The notes: generated from the sequence alone by a model not told the origin. A DNA stretch of 42,896 nucleotides from Hydrogenophaga sp. (GCA_025458915.1 JALORL010000006.1:1-42896); one strand, 5' to 3'. Shown: positions 1 through 11,385, counted from the stretch's first letter. Translations and numbers: made by a program.

Positions 1-1110
1 ATGAACACCCGCCTGCAGGTGGAGCACCCGGTCACCGAATGCATCACCGGGCTGGATCTGGTGGAGCTGATGATCCGCGTGGCGGCGGGTGAAAAGCTGC
101 CGCTCACCCAGGCGGACGTGAAGCGCAACGGCTGGGCCATCGAGTGCCGCATCAACGCCGAAGACCCGTTCCGCAATTTCCTGCCCAGCACCGGCCGGCT
201 CGTGCGCTTCAACCCGCCGCCCGCGAGCATGCACCAGGGCAACACGCAGGACTTGCTCGGCGTGCGCGTGGACACCGGTGTGCAGGACGGTGGCGAAATT
301 CCCATGTACTACGACTCGATGATCGCCAAGCTCATCGTACACGGCAACGACCGGCTGGATGCCATCGCCAAGATGCGCGAAGCCCTCAACGCCTTCGTGA
401 TCCGCGGCATCAGCAGCAACATTCCCTTCCAGGCCGCGCTGCTGGCGCACCCGAAGTTCGTGGCGGGCGACTTCAACACCGGTTTCATTGCCGAGCACTA
501 CGGCCAGGGCTTCCGCGCGGAAGACGGACTCACCGGCCAGTTGCCGGGCTATGGCGTCAAGGTGGGCCACGACTACCGGGTCATCAGCCTGTCGGGCGAT
601 GGCAAGCACCGCTACACCCCGGTGCACGTGGACGAGGTGGTGGGCGAAACCGGCACGGCGCTGGTGGTGGTGGGCGACAAGCGCTACCAGATCTCGTCGC
701 CCTCGCGGCTGAACGACGTCGTCATCAGCGGCCAGTGCAACGGCAAGCCCTTCACTGCGCAAATGGAACGCGGCTCGCCGCGCAATCCGCTGGCGCTGGT
801 GGTGCAGCACAACGGCACGCGCCTGGAGACCATGGTGGTGTCGCCGCGCATGGCCGAACTGCACGCGCTGATGCCGTTCAAGGCACCACCCGACATGAGC
901 CGCTATGTGCTGTCGCCCATGCCGGGCCTGCTGGTGGAGGTGGCGGTACAGCCCGGGCAGAAGGTGCAGGCCGGTGAGCGCGTGGCCGTCATCGAAGCCA
1001 TGAAGATGGAAAACGTGCTGTTCGCCGCCGCCGACGGCACCGTGGCCAAGGTGCTGGCCTCCAAGGGCGAATCGCTCTCGGTGGACCAGCCCATCGTGGA
1101 GTTTGAATGA
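1..1110 (+). CDS. pccA: Acetyl/propionyl-CoA carboxylase alpha subunit (biotin carboxylase plus biotin carboxyl carrier domain), 5'-truncated by the window edge
   Basis: [13 protein letters not shown] biotin carboxylase motif at the window start; C-terminal biotinylation motif [11 protein letters not shown]. Confidence 0.9.
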   Translation: MNTRLQVEHPVTECITGLDLVELMIRVAAGEKLPLTQADVKRNGWAIECRINAEDPFRNFLPSTGRLVRFNPPPASMHQGNTQDLLGVRVDTGVQDGGEIPMYYDSMIAKLIVHGNDRLDAIAKMREALNAFVIRGISSNIPFQAALLAHPKFVAGDFNTGFIAEHYGQGFRAEDGLTGQLPGYGVKVGHDYRVISLSGDGKHRYTPVHVDEVVGETGTALVVVGDKRYQISSPSRLNDVVISGQCNGKPFTAQMERGSPRNPLALVVQHNGTRLETMVVSPRMAELHALMPFKAPPDMSRYVLSPMPGLLVEVAVQPGQKVQAGERVAVIEAMKMENVLFAAADGTVAKVLASKGESLSVDQPIVEFE

Positions 1111-1595
1111 AGCCAAACCGTCCCTTCAAGGTGCTGGGCATCCAGCAGATCGCCATTGGCGGCCCCGACAAGAAGCGACTGCAGACACTCTGGGTGGACA
1201 TGTTGGGCCTGGAAGTCACAGGAACGTTTCGCAGTGAGCGCGAAAACGTGGATGAAGACATCTGCGCCCTGGGCAGCGGCCCACTGAAGGTGGAGGTGGA
1301 CCTGATGCAGCCCCTGGACCCGGACAAGAAACCCGCCGTGCACACCACCCCGCTCAACCACGTGGGCCTGTGGATCGACGATCTGCCTGCGGCGGTGAGC
1401 TGGCTGACGGCACAGGGCGTGCGCTTTGCACCGGGCGGCATGCGCAAGGGCGCCGCCGGATTCGACATCTGCTTCCTGCACCCGAAGGCCAACGAAGAAT
1501 TCCCCGTGGCCGGGGAGGGCGTGCTGATCGAGCTTGTGCAGGCGCCACCGGAGGTGGTCGCCGCGTTCTCGAAACTGGCCACCCTGCCAACCTGA
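1107..1595 (+). CDS. VOC-family (glyoxalase/methylmalonyl-CoA epimerase-like) protein
   Basis: VOC-like pattern ([26 protein letters not shown] ... [25 protein letters not shown]); ATGA start/stop overlap with pccA. Confidence 0.8.
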   Translation: MKPNRPFKVLGIQQIAIGGPDKKRLQTLWVDMLGLEVTGTFRSERENVDEDICALGSGPLKVEVDLMQPLDPDKKPAVHTTPLNHVGLWIDDLPAAVSWLTAQGVRFAPGGMRKGAAGFDICFLHPKANEEFPVAGEGVLIELVQAPPEVVAAFSKLATLPT

Positions 1596-1618
1596 AGAAA
1601 CAGGTCCGAGGAGACAGA

Positions 1619-1650
1619 CCCCGCCAGGTGTTTGCCTGACGGGGTTTTTT
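1619..1650 (+). terminator. Rho-independent terminator after the pccA-VOC gene pair
   Basis: CCCCGcCAGG-TGTTTG-CCTGaCGGGG followed by TTTTTT. Confidence 0.85.
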
Positions 1651-1669
1651 CATCTGGATGCCGCGGGGC

Positions 1670-1894
1670 TCACTCGCAGATCATGTAGGTCTTGGTCAGG
1701 GGTTCCAGCACCTCAAACGCCCCCTCGAAGCTGGGTGGGATGTAGATGCCTTCACCCGGACCGGCCTCTTCAAAGCCACCCAACACATCGTGTACGCGAC
1801 AACGGCCTTCGAGCACGGTGAATAGCTCGCGTTCGGTCGGCCCCATGGCGATTCGCCAGTGGCCGGGCGCGCAGCGCCAGACACCGCAGAACAC
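1670..1894 (-). pseudogene. Cupin (DUF861/cupin_3-like) core, apparently N-terminally truncated or frameshifted
   Basis: FCGVWRCAPGHWRIAMGPTERELFTVLEGRCRVHD...GPGEGIYIPPSFEGAFEVLEPLTKTYMICE matches the cupin_3 core, but an in-frame TGA lies just upstream and the usual N-terminal portion is missing. Confidence 0.5.
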
Positions 1895-2078
1895 CTGACC
1901 GGCCGGTGAGTTTGGTCAGACGGGTGGCGGATTTCATCCTCAGATTGTGCCCATCGCTGCCGAGAAACAAACGGCTGGCCGCCTTTTGCGTTGTTTTTCA
2001 AGGCAAAGCTGAACCGGCGAATCCGTAACCTCTTGTTTTGTACATCCACCGGCAGGCTGCCGATTTCAGGAGAGCGCC

Positions 2079-2420
2079 ATGAACGCCCCATCACCGTCCA
2101 TGTCATCCGCCCCATCGGCAGATGTTCAACCGAGCGATTTGTTGTCGCAGGGCGACCAGCGGTGGGCGCAGCAGCCGCAGACCTGGCGCGAACGCGAACT
2201 GGCCATGCCCTGGCCTCCAGAGCTCCTGGAAGCCTTCACCCTGCGCATGGCGGGGCATGGCATGTGCGTCAGCCGCGCGCTGATGATGTGCGACCGGTGC
2301 TACGCGCTGCAGCAACTCAAGGACGCGCACAACCTGGCCGACGACACCCTGCGCCTGATGGCGGTACAGCTGTTTCGGTACTTCGAGGCACGGCAGTCCG
2401 GCATCCGCGGCTTGCACTGA
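2079..2420 (+). CDS. Hypothetical protein (113 aa)
   Basis: ORF with good SD (AGGAG about 6 nt before ATG); no recognised family. Confidence 0.6.
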   Translation: MNAPSPSMSSAPSADVQPSDLLSQGDQRWAQQPQTWRERELAMPWPPELLEAFTLRMAGHGMCVSRALMMCDRCYALQQLKDAHNLADDTLRLMAVQLFRYFEARQSGIRGLH

Positions 2421-2459
2421 AACGCAGCCCGGCAGGAAAAGACTCCAAAGCCATTCCCC

Positions 2460-2486
2460 TCAAGCCCGGCTGCGCCCAGCCGATAG
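2460..2486 (+). promoter_or_regulatory. Candidate sigma28 (FliA) promoter for the MCP gene
   Basis: TCAAGCCC-N11-GCCGATAG compared with consensus TAAAGTTT-N11-GCCGATAA; 33 nt upstream of the MCP ATG at 2519. Confidence 0.5.
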
Positions 2487-2518
2487 CCATCCAACGACCA
2501 TTGGCGGAGTGCCTCCAG

Positions 2519-4746
2519 ATGTATTCTTTCAAACCGTTGCGCCCCGGCGTGCAGTTCATGCGCCTGCTGCGCCTGCCCACCAAACTGGGCGTGCTGGCAC
2601 TGGTGCTGTTCGTGCCGCTGGTGATCATCAGCCTCTTGCTGACGCAGCGCGTCAACGAATCGATCGCCTTCACCGAGGCCGAGATCCATGGCGCACGGAT
2701 GGCGCAACAACTCAACGCCGTGGTGGTTGAAGTGCAAAAGCACCGGGGCCAGACCAACATGTTGCTCTCGGGGGATGCTGGCGCCCGCGCGGCACTGCAG
2801 GAAACTCGGCAGCAGCTGCAGACCCGATTGGCTGCGGTGGATCAGTTGTTGGCCGAACGGCCCGACTTTGGCCTGGATACCGAATGGAGGCCCTTGCGCC
2901 AAGCCGCCAGCGACCTGGCGGCAAGCGAGCGGATGCAGGCGCCCGAGTCGTTCGCGCGCCACAGCGCACTGGTGCGCGATCTGCGCCATGGGGTGAGCTG
3001 CTCGGCCAGGCCCGTGGCCTGGGCGCCGGCCAACTCGCCCGCACCGAGCGCGACCCGCAGATGGTCAACCGCGTGGCCATGCTCATTGCCGATGCTCAGG
3101 CTGCCACTGCCGACATCCTGTATTTGCAGCAGTTTTCGCAAAAGTACGGTCAGAGCAACCTGAACGGCCAGCAGACAGCGCAGGCAGTGGAGGTTTTCCT
3201 GAGCGAAGCCGCCGCGGCCCTGGGGCCGCAGGGTGGCATGTCCGCAGCGGACTATTTCGCCGCCGGCACGCGTGCCATCTCGGCCGTGGCCGACTACCAG
3301 CAAGCGGTGCAGACCCAGCTGGACACCCTGCTCACGCAACGGGTGGACAAGGAGCGCCGCATGCTGGCCCTCTCGCTCGCAGCGGTGGGCGCTGGTCTCC
3401 TGCTGGTCGCCTACCTCATGCTGGCCTTCTACACCAGCTTCATGATCGACTTCCGCCACGCCATCGACGTCATGCGCCAGACCTCGTCGGGCAATTTGCG
3501 GGCGCACATCGAGGTGCGTGGTCGCGACGAACTGGCCGAGCTGGCCAAGCTCCTGGGTACCATGAATGCGAACCTTTCCGCCATGGTGGCCGAAGTGCGC
3601 AGCAATTCGGCTTTGGTGGCCCATGCAGGCCGCAGCCTTGCCGTGGGCAACCGCGACCTGGCCGAACGGACAGAACAGCAGGCGGCCAACCTGGAACAGA
3701 CTGCCGCCAGTGTGCATCAGCTCTCCAGCACCGTGAACCTCAACGCCGACACCGCCAGCGACTCGGACAAGCAGGCCACCAACGTGCGCGGCGTGGCCGA
3801 GGCCGGTTCCCAGTCCATGGGCAAGGCCGTGTCGTCGGTGGAGGCAATCCAAAAGAGCGCCCAGCAGATGAACGAAATCATCGGCGTGATCGACAGCCTG
3901 GCGTTTCAGACCAACATCCTCGCTCTCAATGCGGCGGTCGAGGCGGCCCGGGCCGGAGAGCAGGGCCGTGGTTTTGCGGTGGTGGCCAGCGAAGTGCGCT
4001 CGCTGGCACAGCGTTCGGCGGCGTCGTCGAAGGAAATCCGCCAGCTCATCGAAACCTCTCGCCAGCAGGTGGACGTCAGTGTGGCGCAGATCCGCAACGC
4101 CGGCAGCAGCATGGCGGACATCGTCAACGGCGTACGCGGGGTGGCAGAGAACATGTCGCTGATTTCCGCTTCCAGTGCCGAGCAGAGCAGCGGCCTGAGC
4201 GAAATCTCCTCCGCCGTCAGTCAGCTCGACCAGATCACCCAGCGCAACGCGCAAATGGTGGAGCGGGCCGTGGCACAAGCCAACCAGCTGGAGCAACGCG
4301 CGGCCCACCTGTCCAAAGCCGTGTCCTCCTTTGCACTACAGCAGGGCACTGCCGAAGAGGCCATGCACCTGGTGCAACGCGCCCTGGAGCACCGCCGCAG
4401 CACCAGCCTGGACGCTTTTGTGCGGGACCTCACCGATCCATCCCGGGGTTTTCACGACCGCGACATGTACGTGTTTGCGCTGGACGCTCAGGGGGTGTAC
4501 CGAGCCTTTGGCGGCAAGCCCGACAAGGTGGGCAGCCGAGTCCAGGACATCGCAGGGGTGGATGGTCAAGCCCTGCTCGAAGACATCGTGGCGCAGGCGG
4601 AAATCGAACCTGGCTGGGTGGAATACGACATTGCCAACCCGGTCATTGGCAGCATCCAGGGCAAGATGTCTTATGTGATGAAGATCGACCAGCTTTATGT
4701 GGGCTGCGGCGTCTACAAGACCGTGGGGGCCCGCGTGGCCGCCTGA
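2519..4746 (+). CDS. Methyl-accepting chemotaxis protein with C-terminal Cache-like domain; reading frame interrupted at about 2990
   Basis: N-terminal TM and sensor region (MYSFKPLRPGVQFMRLLRLPTKLG...) in one frame and HAMP/signalling domain (IDSLAFQTNILALNAAVEAARAGEQGRGFAVVASEVRSLAQRSA) in another; residues continue sensibly if one base is added at GGGG 2990-2993. Confidence 0.85.
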
Positions 4747-4747
4747 T

Positions 4748-5404
4748 TCAGGTGGTGTCGCGGCGGGCTCGGGCGCGCTCCAGTGCCGCCTCGATCACGG
4801 CCCGCTTGCGGTCCAGCACCCCGGCATCGGTGTGCTGCGAATGGGCCGCCAGATCGCTCAGCTTCAGGCGGGCCTTGGCTTCCAGCCGCTCGTCATGTTC
4901 CTGCTTCTCCCGCTCCAGCCGGCGCTTGCGGGACGCGTAACGCCCCCTGGCGTGGGCGGCCTGTTCTGCCGACCAGGCCTGCCAGCCGGTGGTGTCAGGG
5001 TCCACCACCTCCAGCGTGATGCAGTCGACCGGACACACTGGCAGACACAGTTCGCAGCCGGTGCAGTGTTGCTCCAGCACCGTGTGCATGCGCTTGTGGA
5101 TTCCAACAATGGCATCGGTCGGGCAAGCCTTGATGCAGAGCGTGCAACCAATGCACCAGGTCTCGTCGATGACGGCCATGGTGAGCGGGCCCTCGATGCC
5201 CCGTGCGCGATCCAGGGGGCGAACCGGTTGCCCGGTGATGGCAGCGAGCCGTTCAATGCCTTCGCTTCCGCCCGGCGGGCACTGGTTGATGCCAGCCTCG
5301 CCGTGCGCAATGGCCCGTGCGTAGGCCTCGCAGTCCGGGTACCCGCACCGCGTGCATTGCGTTTGCGGCAATGCATCGTTGATGCGCTGGACAAGGGGAT
5401 GCAT
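4748..5404 (-). CDS. rsxB: RnfB/RsxB-type electron transport ferredoxin, orphan (start uncertain; could extend to 5512 or 5536)
   Basis: 4Fe-4S pattern [31 protein letters not shown], then [16 protein letters not shown] and [16 protein letters not shown]; no other rnf genes nearby. Confidence 0.85.
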   Translation of the reverse strand: MHPLVQRINDALPQTQCTRCGYPDCEAYARAIAHGEAGINQCPPGGSEGIERLAAITGQPVRPLDRARGIEGPLTMAVIDETWCIGCTLCIKACPTDAIVGIHKRMHTVLEQHCTGCELCLPVCPVDCITLEVVDPDTTGWQAWSAEQAAHARGRYASRKRRLEREKQEHDERLEAKARLKLSDLAAHSQHTDAGVLDRKRAVIEAALERARARRDTT

Positions 5405-5474
5405 GCCGGATGTCACTGCTTCTGGGGTTGCAGACAGCCCGTTCTCCACACCTGCCGGCGTGGCGGCCGCACGT

Positions 5475-6938
5475 TCAACCCTTGGACGTTGCGCTGACCT
5501 TTTTGACGCCATTGCGCTGCCGGACGGCGCCTGCACTGGCCTTCGCCGGGGCCGCTTGCACCGTTTTTGCGGCTTTCGCCGCCGGTTTGCGGGGCGCCGC
5601 GCGTTTGGCGGCTTTCACAGTGGCCGTTGGAACCGGTGCGGCCTCTGAGGCCTCTGAGGCGTCTGCCGGCTCGGTAGGCTGATGGCTGATGATGAACGCC
5701 TTTACGACCGGGTACACCATTTCCCGCCAGCGCCGACCGCTGAAGATGCCGTAGTGACCCGCACCTTTTGCCTCGTAATGCATGTGTTGCTGGGGCGGAA
5801 CGCCGGTACACAGGTCGTGGGCGGCGGCTGTCTGGCCCGACCCGGAAATGTCGTCCAGCTCACCTTCCACCGTTAGCAGAGCCGTGGTTCGGATGTCCTG
5901 CGGGCGCACGCGTTCCACTCGGCCGTTCTCGTTGCGCACGTCCCAGGTTCCATGCACCAGTTTGAAATCCTGGAACACGGTTTCAATGGTTTCCAGGTAG
6001 TAGTCGGCGTCCATGTCGAGCACGGCGTTGTACTCGTCGTAGAACCGGCGGTGGCTCTCTGCGCTGGAATTGTCGCCCTTGATCAGGTCCTGGAAATAGT
6101 CGTAGTGGCTGGTGGCATGCCGGTCCGGGTTCATGGCGACGAAACCGGTGTGCTGCAGGAACCCCGGATACACGCGCCGCCCGGCGCCCGGAAAGCTGTC
6201 AGGCACGCGGTAGATCACATTGTTCTCGAACCAGCTGTGGCTGCGCTGTACCGCGAGGTTGTTCACTGCGGTCGGCGACTTGCGGGCGTCGATCGGACCA
6301 CCCATCATCGTCATGGTCAGCGGGGTCGTTTCGCCTCTGCTGGCCATGAGCGACACAGCGGCCAGCACCGGCACGGTGGGCTGGCACACGCTGATGACAT
6401 GGCAGTTGCCGTACTTGGCCTGCAGGTGGCGGATGAACTCCTGCACATAGTTCACATAGTCGTCCAGGTGGAACTCACCCTCCGACAACGGTACCAGGCG
6501 GGCGTTTTTCCAGTCGGTGATGTAGACCTTGTGCTCCTTGAGCATGGTGCGCACCGTATCGCGCAGAAGGGTCGCGTAGTGCCCGGACAGCGGCGCCACC
6601 ACCAGCACCACGGGTTGCCCCTTGAGTTGGGTCAGCGTGTTGGCATCGTCGGTGAACCGCTTGAAGCGCCGCAGTTCGCAAAACGGCTTGTTGATCTCCA
6701 CCCGTTCATGAATGGCAACATCAACGCCATCAACGTCCACGGTGCGGATGCCGAACTCCGGCTTCTCGTAATCCTTGCCCAACCGGTGCATCAGGTCATA
6801 GGCTGCCGAAATGCGCTGTGATCCCGGCCATTGAGCGATGGGCAGCAACGGATTGCTGTACAGCTTGGCTGCCACTTCGGCCAGGTCGGCGAACGGCTCC
6901 ATGATGGAGCGCTGGGTTTCGTAAATCTGGTAGAGCAT
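5475..6938 (-). CDS. phaZ: Intracellular polyhydroxyalkanoate depolymerase
   Basis: [30 protein letters not shown]...; PHA depolymerase family pattern ([20 protein letters not shown]); Ala/Lys-rich C-terminal tail. Confidence 0.9.
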   Translation of the reverse strand: MLYQIYETQRSIMEPFADLAEVAAKLYSNPLLPIAQWPGSQRISAAYDLMHRLGKDYEKPEFGIRTVDVDGVDVAIHERVEINKPFCELRRFKRFTDDANTLTQLKGQPVVLVVAPLSGHYATLLRDTVRTMLKEHKVYITDWKNARLVPLSEGEFHLDDYVNYVQEFIRHLQAKYGNCHVISVCQPTVPVLAAVSLMASRGETTPLTMTMMGGPIDARKSPTAVNNLAVQRSHSWFENNVIYRVPDSFPGAGRRVYPGFLQHTGFVAMNPDRHATSHYDYFQDLIKGDNSSAESHRRFYDEYNAVLDMDADYYLETIETVFQDFKLVHGTWDVRNENGRVERVRPQDIRTTALLTVEGELDDISGSGQTAAAHDLCTGVPPQQHMHYEAKGAGHYGIFSGRRWREMVYPVVKAFIISHQPTEPADASEASEAAPVPTATVKAAKRAAPRKPAAKAAKTVQAAPAKASAGAVRQRNGVKKVSATSKG

Positions 6939-7076
6939 GGGCGATGGCGTTGTTTATGTTGCAGTGCAGCAATATAGCAGTTTGTCCCGCTGCGTAGGCG
7001 GGGAAAAACACCTATTTCGGGGTCAGATTTGTCGCCTTGGTGAAAGCAAGACCGGCGATGGTCCTGCGCGGCCAAG

Positions 7077-7098
7077 AAAAAAGCCGCCCGAAGGCGGC
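7077..7098 (-). terminator. Rho-independent terminator downstream of the aminotransferase
   Basis: On the minus strand GCCGCC-TTCG-GGCGGC-TTTTTT. Confidence 0.9.
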
Positions 7099-7117
7099 CT
7101 GCTCGGGAGGCGCTGGG

Positions 7118-8314
7118 TCACATCACCTTGGCAATCGACGCACACACATGGTCGATGTTCTGGCTGTTCAACGCAGCCACGCACATGCGCCCGGTGTCTG
7201 TTCCGTACACGCCGAACTCGGAGCGCAAACGAACCATCTGGTCCTTGCTCAGGCCCGAGTAGCTGAACATGCCGATCTGGCTGGTGATGAAACCCATGTC
7301 CTGCTGCACACCAGCGGCCTTGAGTCCGTCGACCAGTTTCTGGCGCATGGCTTTGATGCGCACGCGCATCTCGCCCAGTTCCTGCTCCCAGAGAGCCCGC
7401 AGCTCCGGATTATTCAGCACCGCGGCCACCACCGCTCCACCGTGCGTCGGCGGGTTGGAGTAGTTGGTGCGGATCACGATCTTCAGCTGGGACAGCACCC
7501 GGGCAGCTTCTTCCCTGCTGTCGCACAGAACCGACAAAGCCCCAACACGCTCGCCGTACAGACTGAAGCTCTTGGAGAACGATGTCGAGACGAAGAAGGT
7601 CAGGCCCGCCGCCACGAACTTGCCAATCACCGCACCGTCTTCCGCGATGCCGTGGCCAAAACCTTGATACGCCATGTCCAGAAAGGGAGTGAGCTGACGC
7701 AGCTTGACGACCTCGATCACCTGATCCCATTGAGCGGGTGTGATGTCGTAACCCGTCGGGTTGTGGCAGCAGGCATGCAGCACCACGATCGTGCCAGCCT
7801 GCGCAGCGTTCAGGCTGGACAGCATCCCGTCGAAGTTCACGCCACGGCGCTCGGCGTCGTAGTAAGCGTAGGTGTCCACCTCGAATCCGGCGTTGGTGAA
7901 CAGAGCGCGGTGGTTCTCCCAGCTGGGATCGCTGATGAGCACCTTGGCCGCGGGGCTGAGTCGTTTCAGAAAGTCTGCACCGATTTTCAGGCCGCCCGTA
8001 CCACCGATTGCCTGCACTGTGGCCACCCGGCCGGAAGTGACGGGCTCGCTTTCGGCGCCGAAGACCAGGCCCTTCACTGCAGCGTCGTAGGACGCAATGC
8101 CATCGATCGGGAGGTAGCCCCGCGCGGTGGGCTTCTCCATCATGGCTTTTTCTGCGGCCTGCACGCAACGCAGCAGAGGCAGCTTGCCGCTGTCGTCAAA
8201 GTAAACGCCGACACCCAGGTTGACTTTTTTCGGATTGGTGTCGCTGGCGAACTGTTCATTCAGGCCCAGGATGGGGTCGCGGGGCGCCATTTCGACGGCT
8301 GAGAAAAGGGACAT
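7118..8314 (-). CDS. tyrB: Aromatic amino acid / aspartate aminotransferase (class I)
   Basis: [54 protein letters not shown]; start [14 protein letters not shown]. Confidence 0.9.
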   Translation of the reverse strand: MSLFSAVEMAPRDPILGLNEQFASDTNPKKVNLGVGVYFDDSGKLPLLRCVQAAEKAMMEKPTARGYLPIDGIASYDAAVKGLVFGAESEPVTSGRVATVQAIGGTGGLKIGADFLKRLSPAAKVLISDPSWENHRALFTNAGFEVDTYAYYDAERRGVNFDGMLSSLNAAQAGTIVVLHACCHNPTGYDITPAQWDQVIEVVKLRQLTPFLDMAYQGFGHGIAEDGAVIGKFVAAGLTFFVSTSFSKSFSLYGERVGALSVLCDSREEAARVLSQLKIVIRTNYSNPPTHGGAVVAAVLNNPELRALWEQELGEMRVRIKAMRQKLVDGLKAAGVQQDMGFITSQIGMFSYSGLSKDQMVRLRSEFGVYGTDTGRMCVAALNSQNIDHVCASIAKVM

Positions 8315-8441
8315 GCTGTGGTTCCGTTGGATGAGGGAAAACCCCGCAATTTTAGCGATTCGCCTTGCCACTGCGGGCGCGAACCCATGCAGACTGCGCA
8401 TCTGTACCATCCCGGCAGGTGCGCCGGATGGCGTGCCTTGC

Positions 8442-9584
8442 ATGAACACAGGAGCGCTTGTGGAACAGGTGGATGTGGTGGTGGTGGGAGCCGGTGTGGT
8501 GGGTCTTGCGGTGGCCCGGTCGCTGGCCCTGCAAGGCCGGGAGGTGCTTGTGCTGGAACGCGAGGCAGCCATTGGAACCGGTACCAGTTCGCGCAACAGC
8601 GAAGTGATCCACGCCGGCATCTACTATCCAAAGGGGTCGCTCAAGGCGAGACTGTGCGTCCTAGGCAGGCAGATGCTGTACGCCTACTGCGCGGAGCGAG
8701 GGGTGGCGCATCGGCGCTGCGGAAAGCTCATCGTGGCCACCTCGGCCTCGCAGCAGGCGGCACTGCCCGATCTGGTGCGCAAGGCAGCGGCCAACGGTGT
8801 GCACGATCTGCAGATCCTCACCCGCGAACAGGCGCTGGAGATGGAGCCTGCCTTGCAGTGTCTCGGGGCTGTGCACTCGCCGTCCACCGGCATAGTGGAC
8901 AGCCATGGGCTCATGCTGTCGCTGCAGGGCGACCTCGAGAAGGCCGGGGGCATGGTGGTTTTGCGAACCGGCGTGGAGCGCCTGTGCGTGACGGCATCGG
9001 GCCTCGGGTTGCGGTGTGCGGATGGCACCGAACTGCTGGCCAGGACCGTGATCAATGCGGCAGGCCTCGGGGCCGTTCAGCTGGCGCAGCGCATTGACGG
9101 ACTCGCGCCGGCCGCCGTGCCACCAGCGTTCTGGGCCAAGGGCAGCTATTTTTCACTGGAAGGCCGATCCCCGTTCCAGCGCCTCATCTACCCCGCACCC
9201 GAGCCGGACCGCCACCTGGCGGGTCTTGGTGTCCATCTCACCATTGATCTGGGTGGACAGGCCAAATTCGGACCGGATGTGCAGTGGACCCAATCGCCGG
9301 ACGACCTGCTGGTGGATCCCCGGAGGGGTGATGCGTTTTATTCAGCGGTGCGCGCCTACTGGCCCGCGTTGCCCGACGGTGCCTTGCATCCCGCCTATGC
9401 GGGCATGCGGCCCAAAATCAGTGGCCCCGACGAACCGGCGGCCGATTTCCACATCCAGGGTCCGGCCGCACATGGTGTGGCCGGCCTCGTGAATCTGTTT
9501 GGCATCGAGTCCCCCGGGCTCACCAGCTGTCTGGCCATTGGCGAGAAAGTCGCTGAGGTCGTTGCTGGATCAGGTGTGCGCTGA
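8442..9584 (+). CDS. FAD-dependent oxidoreductase, L-2-hydroxyglutarate oxidase-like (a GTG at 8460 with AGGAG upstream is an alternative start)
   Basis: [32 protein letters not shown] dinucleotide-binding motif; [29 protein letters not shown] is typical of LhgO-like enzymes. Confidence 0.85.
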   Translation: MNTGALVEQVDVVVVGAGVVGLAVARSLALQGREVLVLEREAAIGTGTSSRNSEVIHAGIYYPKGSLKARLCVLGRQMLYAYCAERGVAHRRCGKLIVATSASQQAALPDLVRKAAANGVHDLQILTREQALEMEPALQCLGAVHSPSTGIVDSHGLMLSLQGDLEKAGGMVVLRTGVERLCVTASGLGLRCADGTELLARTVINAAGLGAVQLAQRIDGLAPAAVPPAFWAKGSYFSLEGRSPFQRLIYPAPEPDRHLAGLGVHLTIDLGGQAKFGPDVQWTQSPDDLLVDPRRGDAFYSAVRAYWPALPDGALHPAYAGMRPKISGPDEPAADFHIQGPAAHGVAGLVNLFGIESPGLTSCLAIGEKVAEVVAGSGVR

Positions 9585-10667
9585 CGCTTCGCCGTAGGCC
9601 TTGAGCGCCAGCGCGGCTTCCCGTACCAGTGCCGGTCCCTGGTAGATCAGCCCGGTATACATCTGCACCAGGTCGGCACCGGCGTCGAGTTTGCTGACCG
9701 CGTCGCTGCCACTGAGCACCCCACCCACACCAATGATCGGAAAGCCCATGCCCAGGCTGGCGCGCAACTGCCGGATCACCGCATTGCTGCGCTCCAGCAC
9801 TGGGGCACCAGAGAGCCCGCCCGCTTCGCCGCCATGTTCCATGCCCTGCACCGCTTCGCGGCTCAGCGTGGTGTTGGTGGCGATCACCCCCAGGGCGTGG
9901 TTGGGTTGACCGGCGCTGTCGGTGCCATAACGCAGCAAGGTGTGGGCGATCACGGCAATCTGCTCGGCATCGAGATCAGGCGCAATTTTCAGAAACATGG
10001 GCTTTCGATGGCCCGTCTTCTGCGCCAGACGCTCGCGCCGCTCGGACAGCGAACCCAGCAGCGCGTCCAGCGCAGCATCGGATTGCAGGCTGCGCAGGTT
10101 CTGCGTGTTCGGGCTCGAAATGTTCACCGCCACGTAGTCGGCATGCGGATACACCGCGTCCAGGCAGGTCAGATAGTCGTCCACGGCCTTGTCGATCGGC
10201 GTGCTGGCGTTCTTGCCGATGTTCAGGCCCAGGCACATCGGTTTCACGGACTGGTCGGCCCGAAACCGGGCTTGCTGCACATTGGCCAGAAAGGCCTCCA
10301 GGCCACCGTTGTTGAAACCCAGCCGGTTGATCAATGCACGGGCTTGCGGCAGTCGGAACATGCGGGGCCTCGGATTGCCCGTTTGGCCCTTGGGCGTCAC
10401 CGTGCCCACCTCCACGAAGCCGAACCCCATGGCAGCCAGGCCGTCGATGCAGCGCGCGTTCTTGTCCAACCCGGCGGCCAGCCCGATGCGGTTCGGAAAT
10501 TCCATGCCCGCCACGGCAACCGGATCACTCACACGGGTTTGTGCATAGACCTTCCGCAGCACCGAGTGCTGTGATCGGGCAATGGCGTCCAGCGTGAGGT
10601 CGTGGGCGGTTTCGGCGTCCAGCTGGAACAGAAGGAGGCGGGCCAGGGCGTACGGGAGAAGGGGCAT
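9570..10667 (-). CDS. pyrD: Dihydroorotate dehydrogenase (quinone)
   Basis: [51 protein letters not shown]-terminal [16 protein letters not shown]. Confidence 0.95.
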   Translation of the reverse strand: MPLLPYALARLLLFQLDAETAHDLTLDAIARSQHSVLRKVYAQTRVSDPVAVAGMEFPNRIGLAAGLDKNARCIDGLAAMGFGFVEVGTVTPKGQTGNPRPRMFRLPQARALINRLGFNNGGLEAFLANVQQARFRADQSVKPMCLGLNIGKNASTPIDKAVDDYLTCLDAVYPHADYVAVNISSPNTQNLRSLQSDAALDALLGSLSERRERLAQKTGHRKPMFLKIAPDLDAEQIAVIAHTLLRYGTDSAGQPNHALGVIATNTTLSREAVQGMEHGGEAGGLSGAPVLERSNAVIRQLRASLGMGFPIIGVGGVLSGSDAVSKLDAGADLVQMYTGLIYQGPALVREAALALKAYGEASAHT

Positions 10668-10713
10668 CGGATAATCGTGGTTTGTCGTTCTGCACTCTGC
10701 TGGATTCTCTCAA

Positions 10714-11385
10714 ATGAACCAAGACCAACTTAAGGCCCTTGTGGGCCAGGCCGCCCTGTCGTATGTGGTACCGGGCGAAATCATTGGCGTAGGCACCGGC
10801 TCGACGGTCAACAAGTTCATTGACGCGCTGGCCACCATCAAGGACCGGATTCCGGGCGCTGTATCCAGCTCTGAGGCCAGCACCGCGCGGCTCAAGGCCC
10901 TGGGCATCCCGGTGTTTCAGGCCAATGAAGTGGGCGAGCTGGCCGTTTACGTCGATGGCGCCGACGAGATCGACGGGCAGGGCAACATGATCAAGGGCGG
11001 CGGCGCTGCGCTGACACGCGAAAAGATCGTCGCTGCCCAGTCGCGCCGGTTTGTCTGCATTGCCGACGAATCCAAACGCGTAGCGGTGCTGGGCAGGTTT
11101 CCGCTGCCAGTGGAGATCATCCCGATGGCCACCACCCGGCTGATCCGGCAATTTGCCGCGCTGGGAGGACAGGCAGCAGTGCGTCAAAAAGACGGCGTAC
11201 CTTTGGTCACCGACAACGGCCAGCATATCCTGGACGTCAGCGGCCTGAACCTGCAGGATCCCCGCCAGTTCGAGTCAGACGTCAGCCAGTGGCCTGGCGT
11301 GGTGACCGTGGGCGTGTTCGCATTCCAGAAAGCCGACGTTTGTCTGCTGGGCGGCGCCAGTGGTGTCACGACAATCGAATACTGA
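10714..11385 (+). CDS. rpiA: Ribose-5-phosphate isomerase A
   Basis: [45 protein letters not shown]. Confidence 0.95.
   Translation: MNQDQLKALVGQAALSYVVPGEIIGVGTGSTVNKFIDALATIKDRIPGAVSSSEASTARLKALGIPVFQANEVGELAVYVDGADEIDGQGNMIKGGGAALTREKIVAAQSRRFVCIADESKRVAVLGRFPLPVEIIPMATTRLIRQFAALGGQAAVRQKDGVPLVTDNGQHILDVSGLNLQDPRQFESDVSQWPGVVTVGVFAFQKADVCLLGGASGVTTIEY

Noticed and set aside
1978-1993. sigma54-like TGGCCGCCTTTTGC upstream of the 113-aa hypothetical gene
   Set aside because: GG-to-GC spacing is one base too short for a -24/-12 promoter.
2423-2473. Complementary CGCAGCC ... GGCTGCG between the 113-aa gene and the MCP
   Set aside because: Long loop, no T-run; not convincing as a terminator.
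2842-4308. 488-aa ORF antisense to the MCP
   Set aside because: Low-complexity antisense translation; plus-strand MCP motifs are clear.
7037-8302. 421-aa plus-strand ORF opposite the aminotransferase
   Set aside because: Antisense artefact of codon bias; no recognisable domain.
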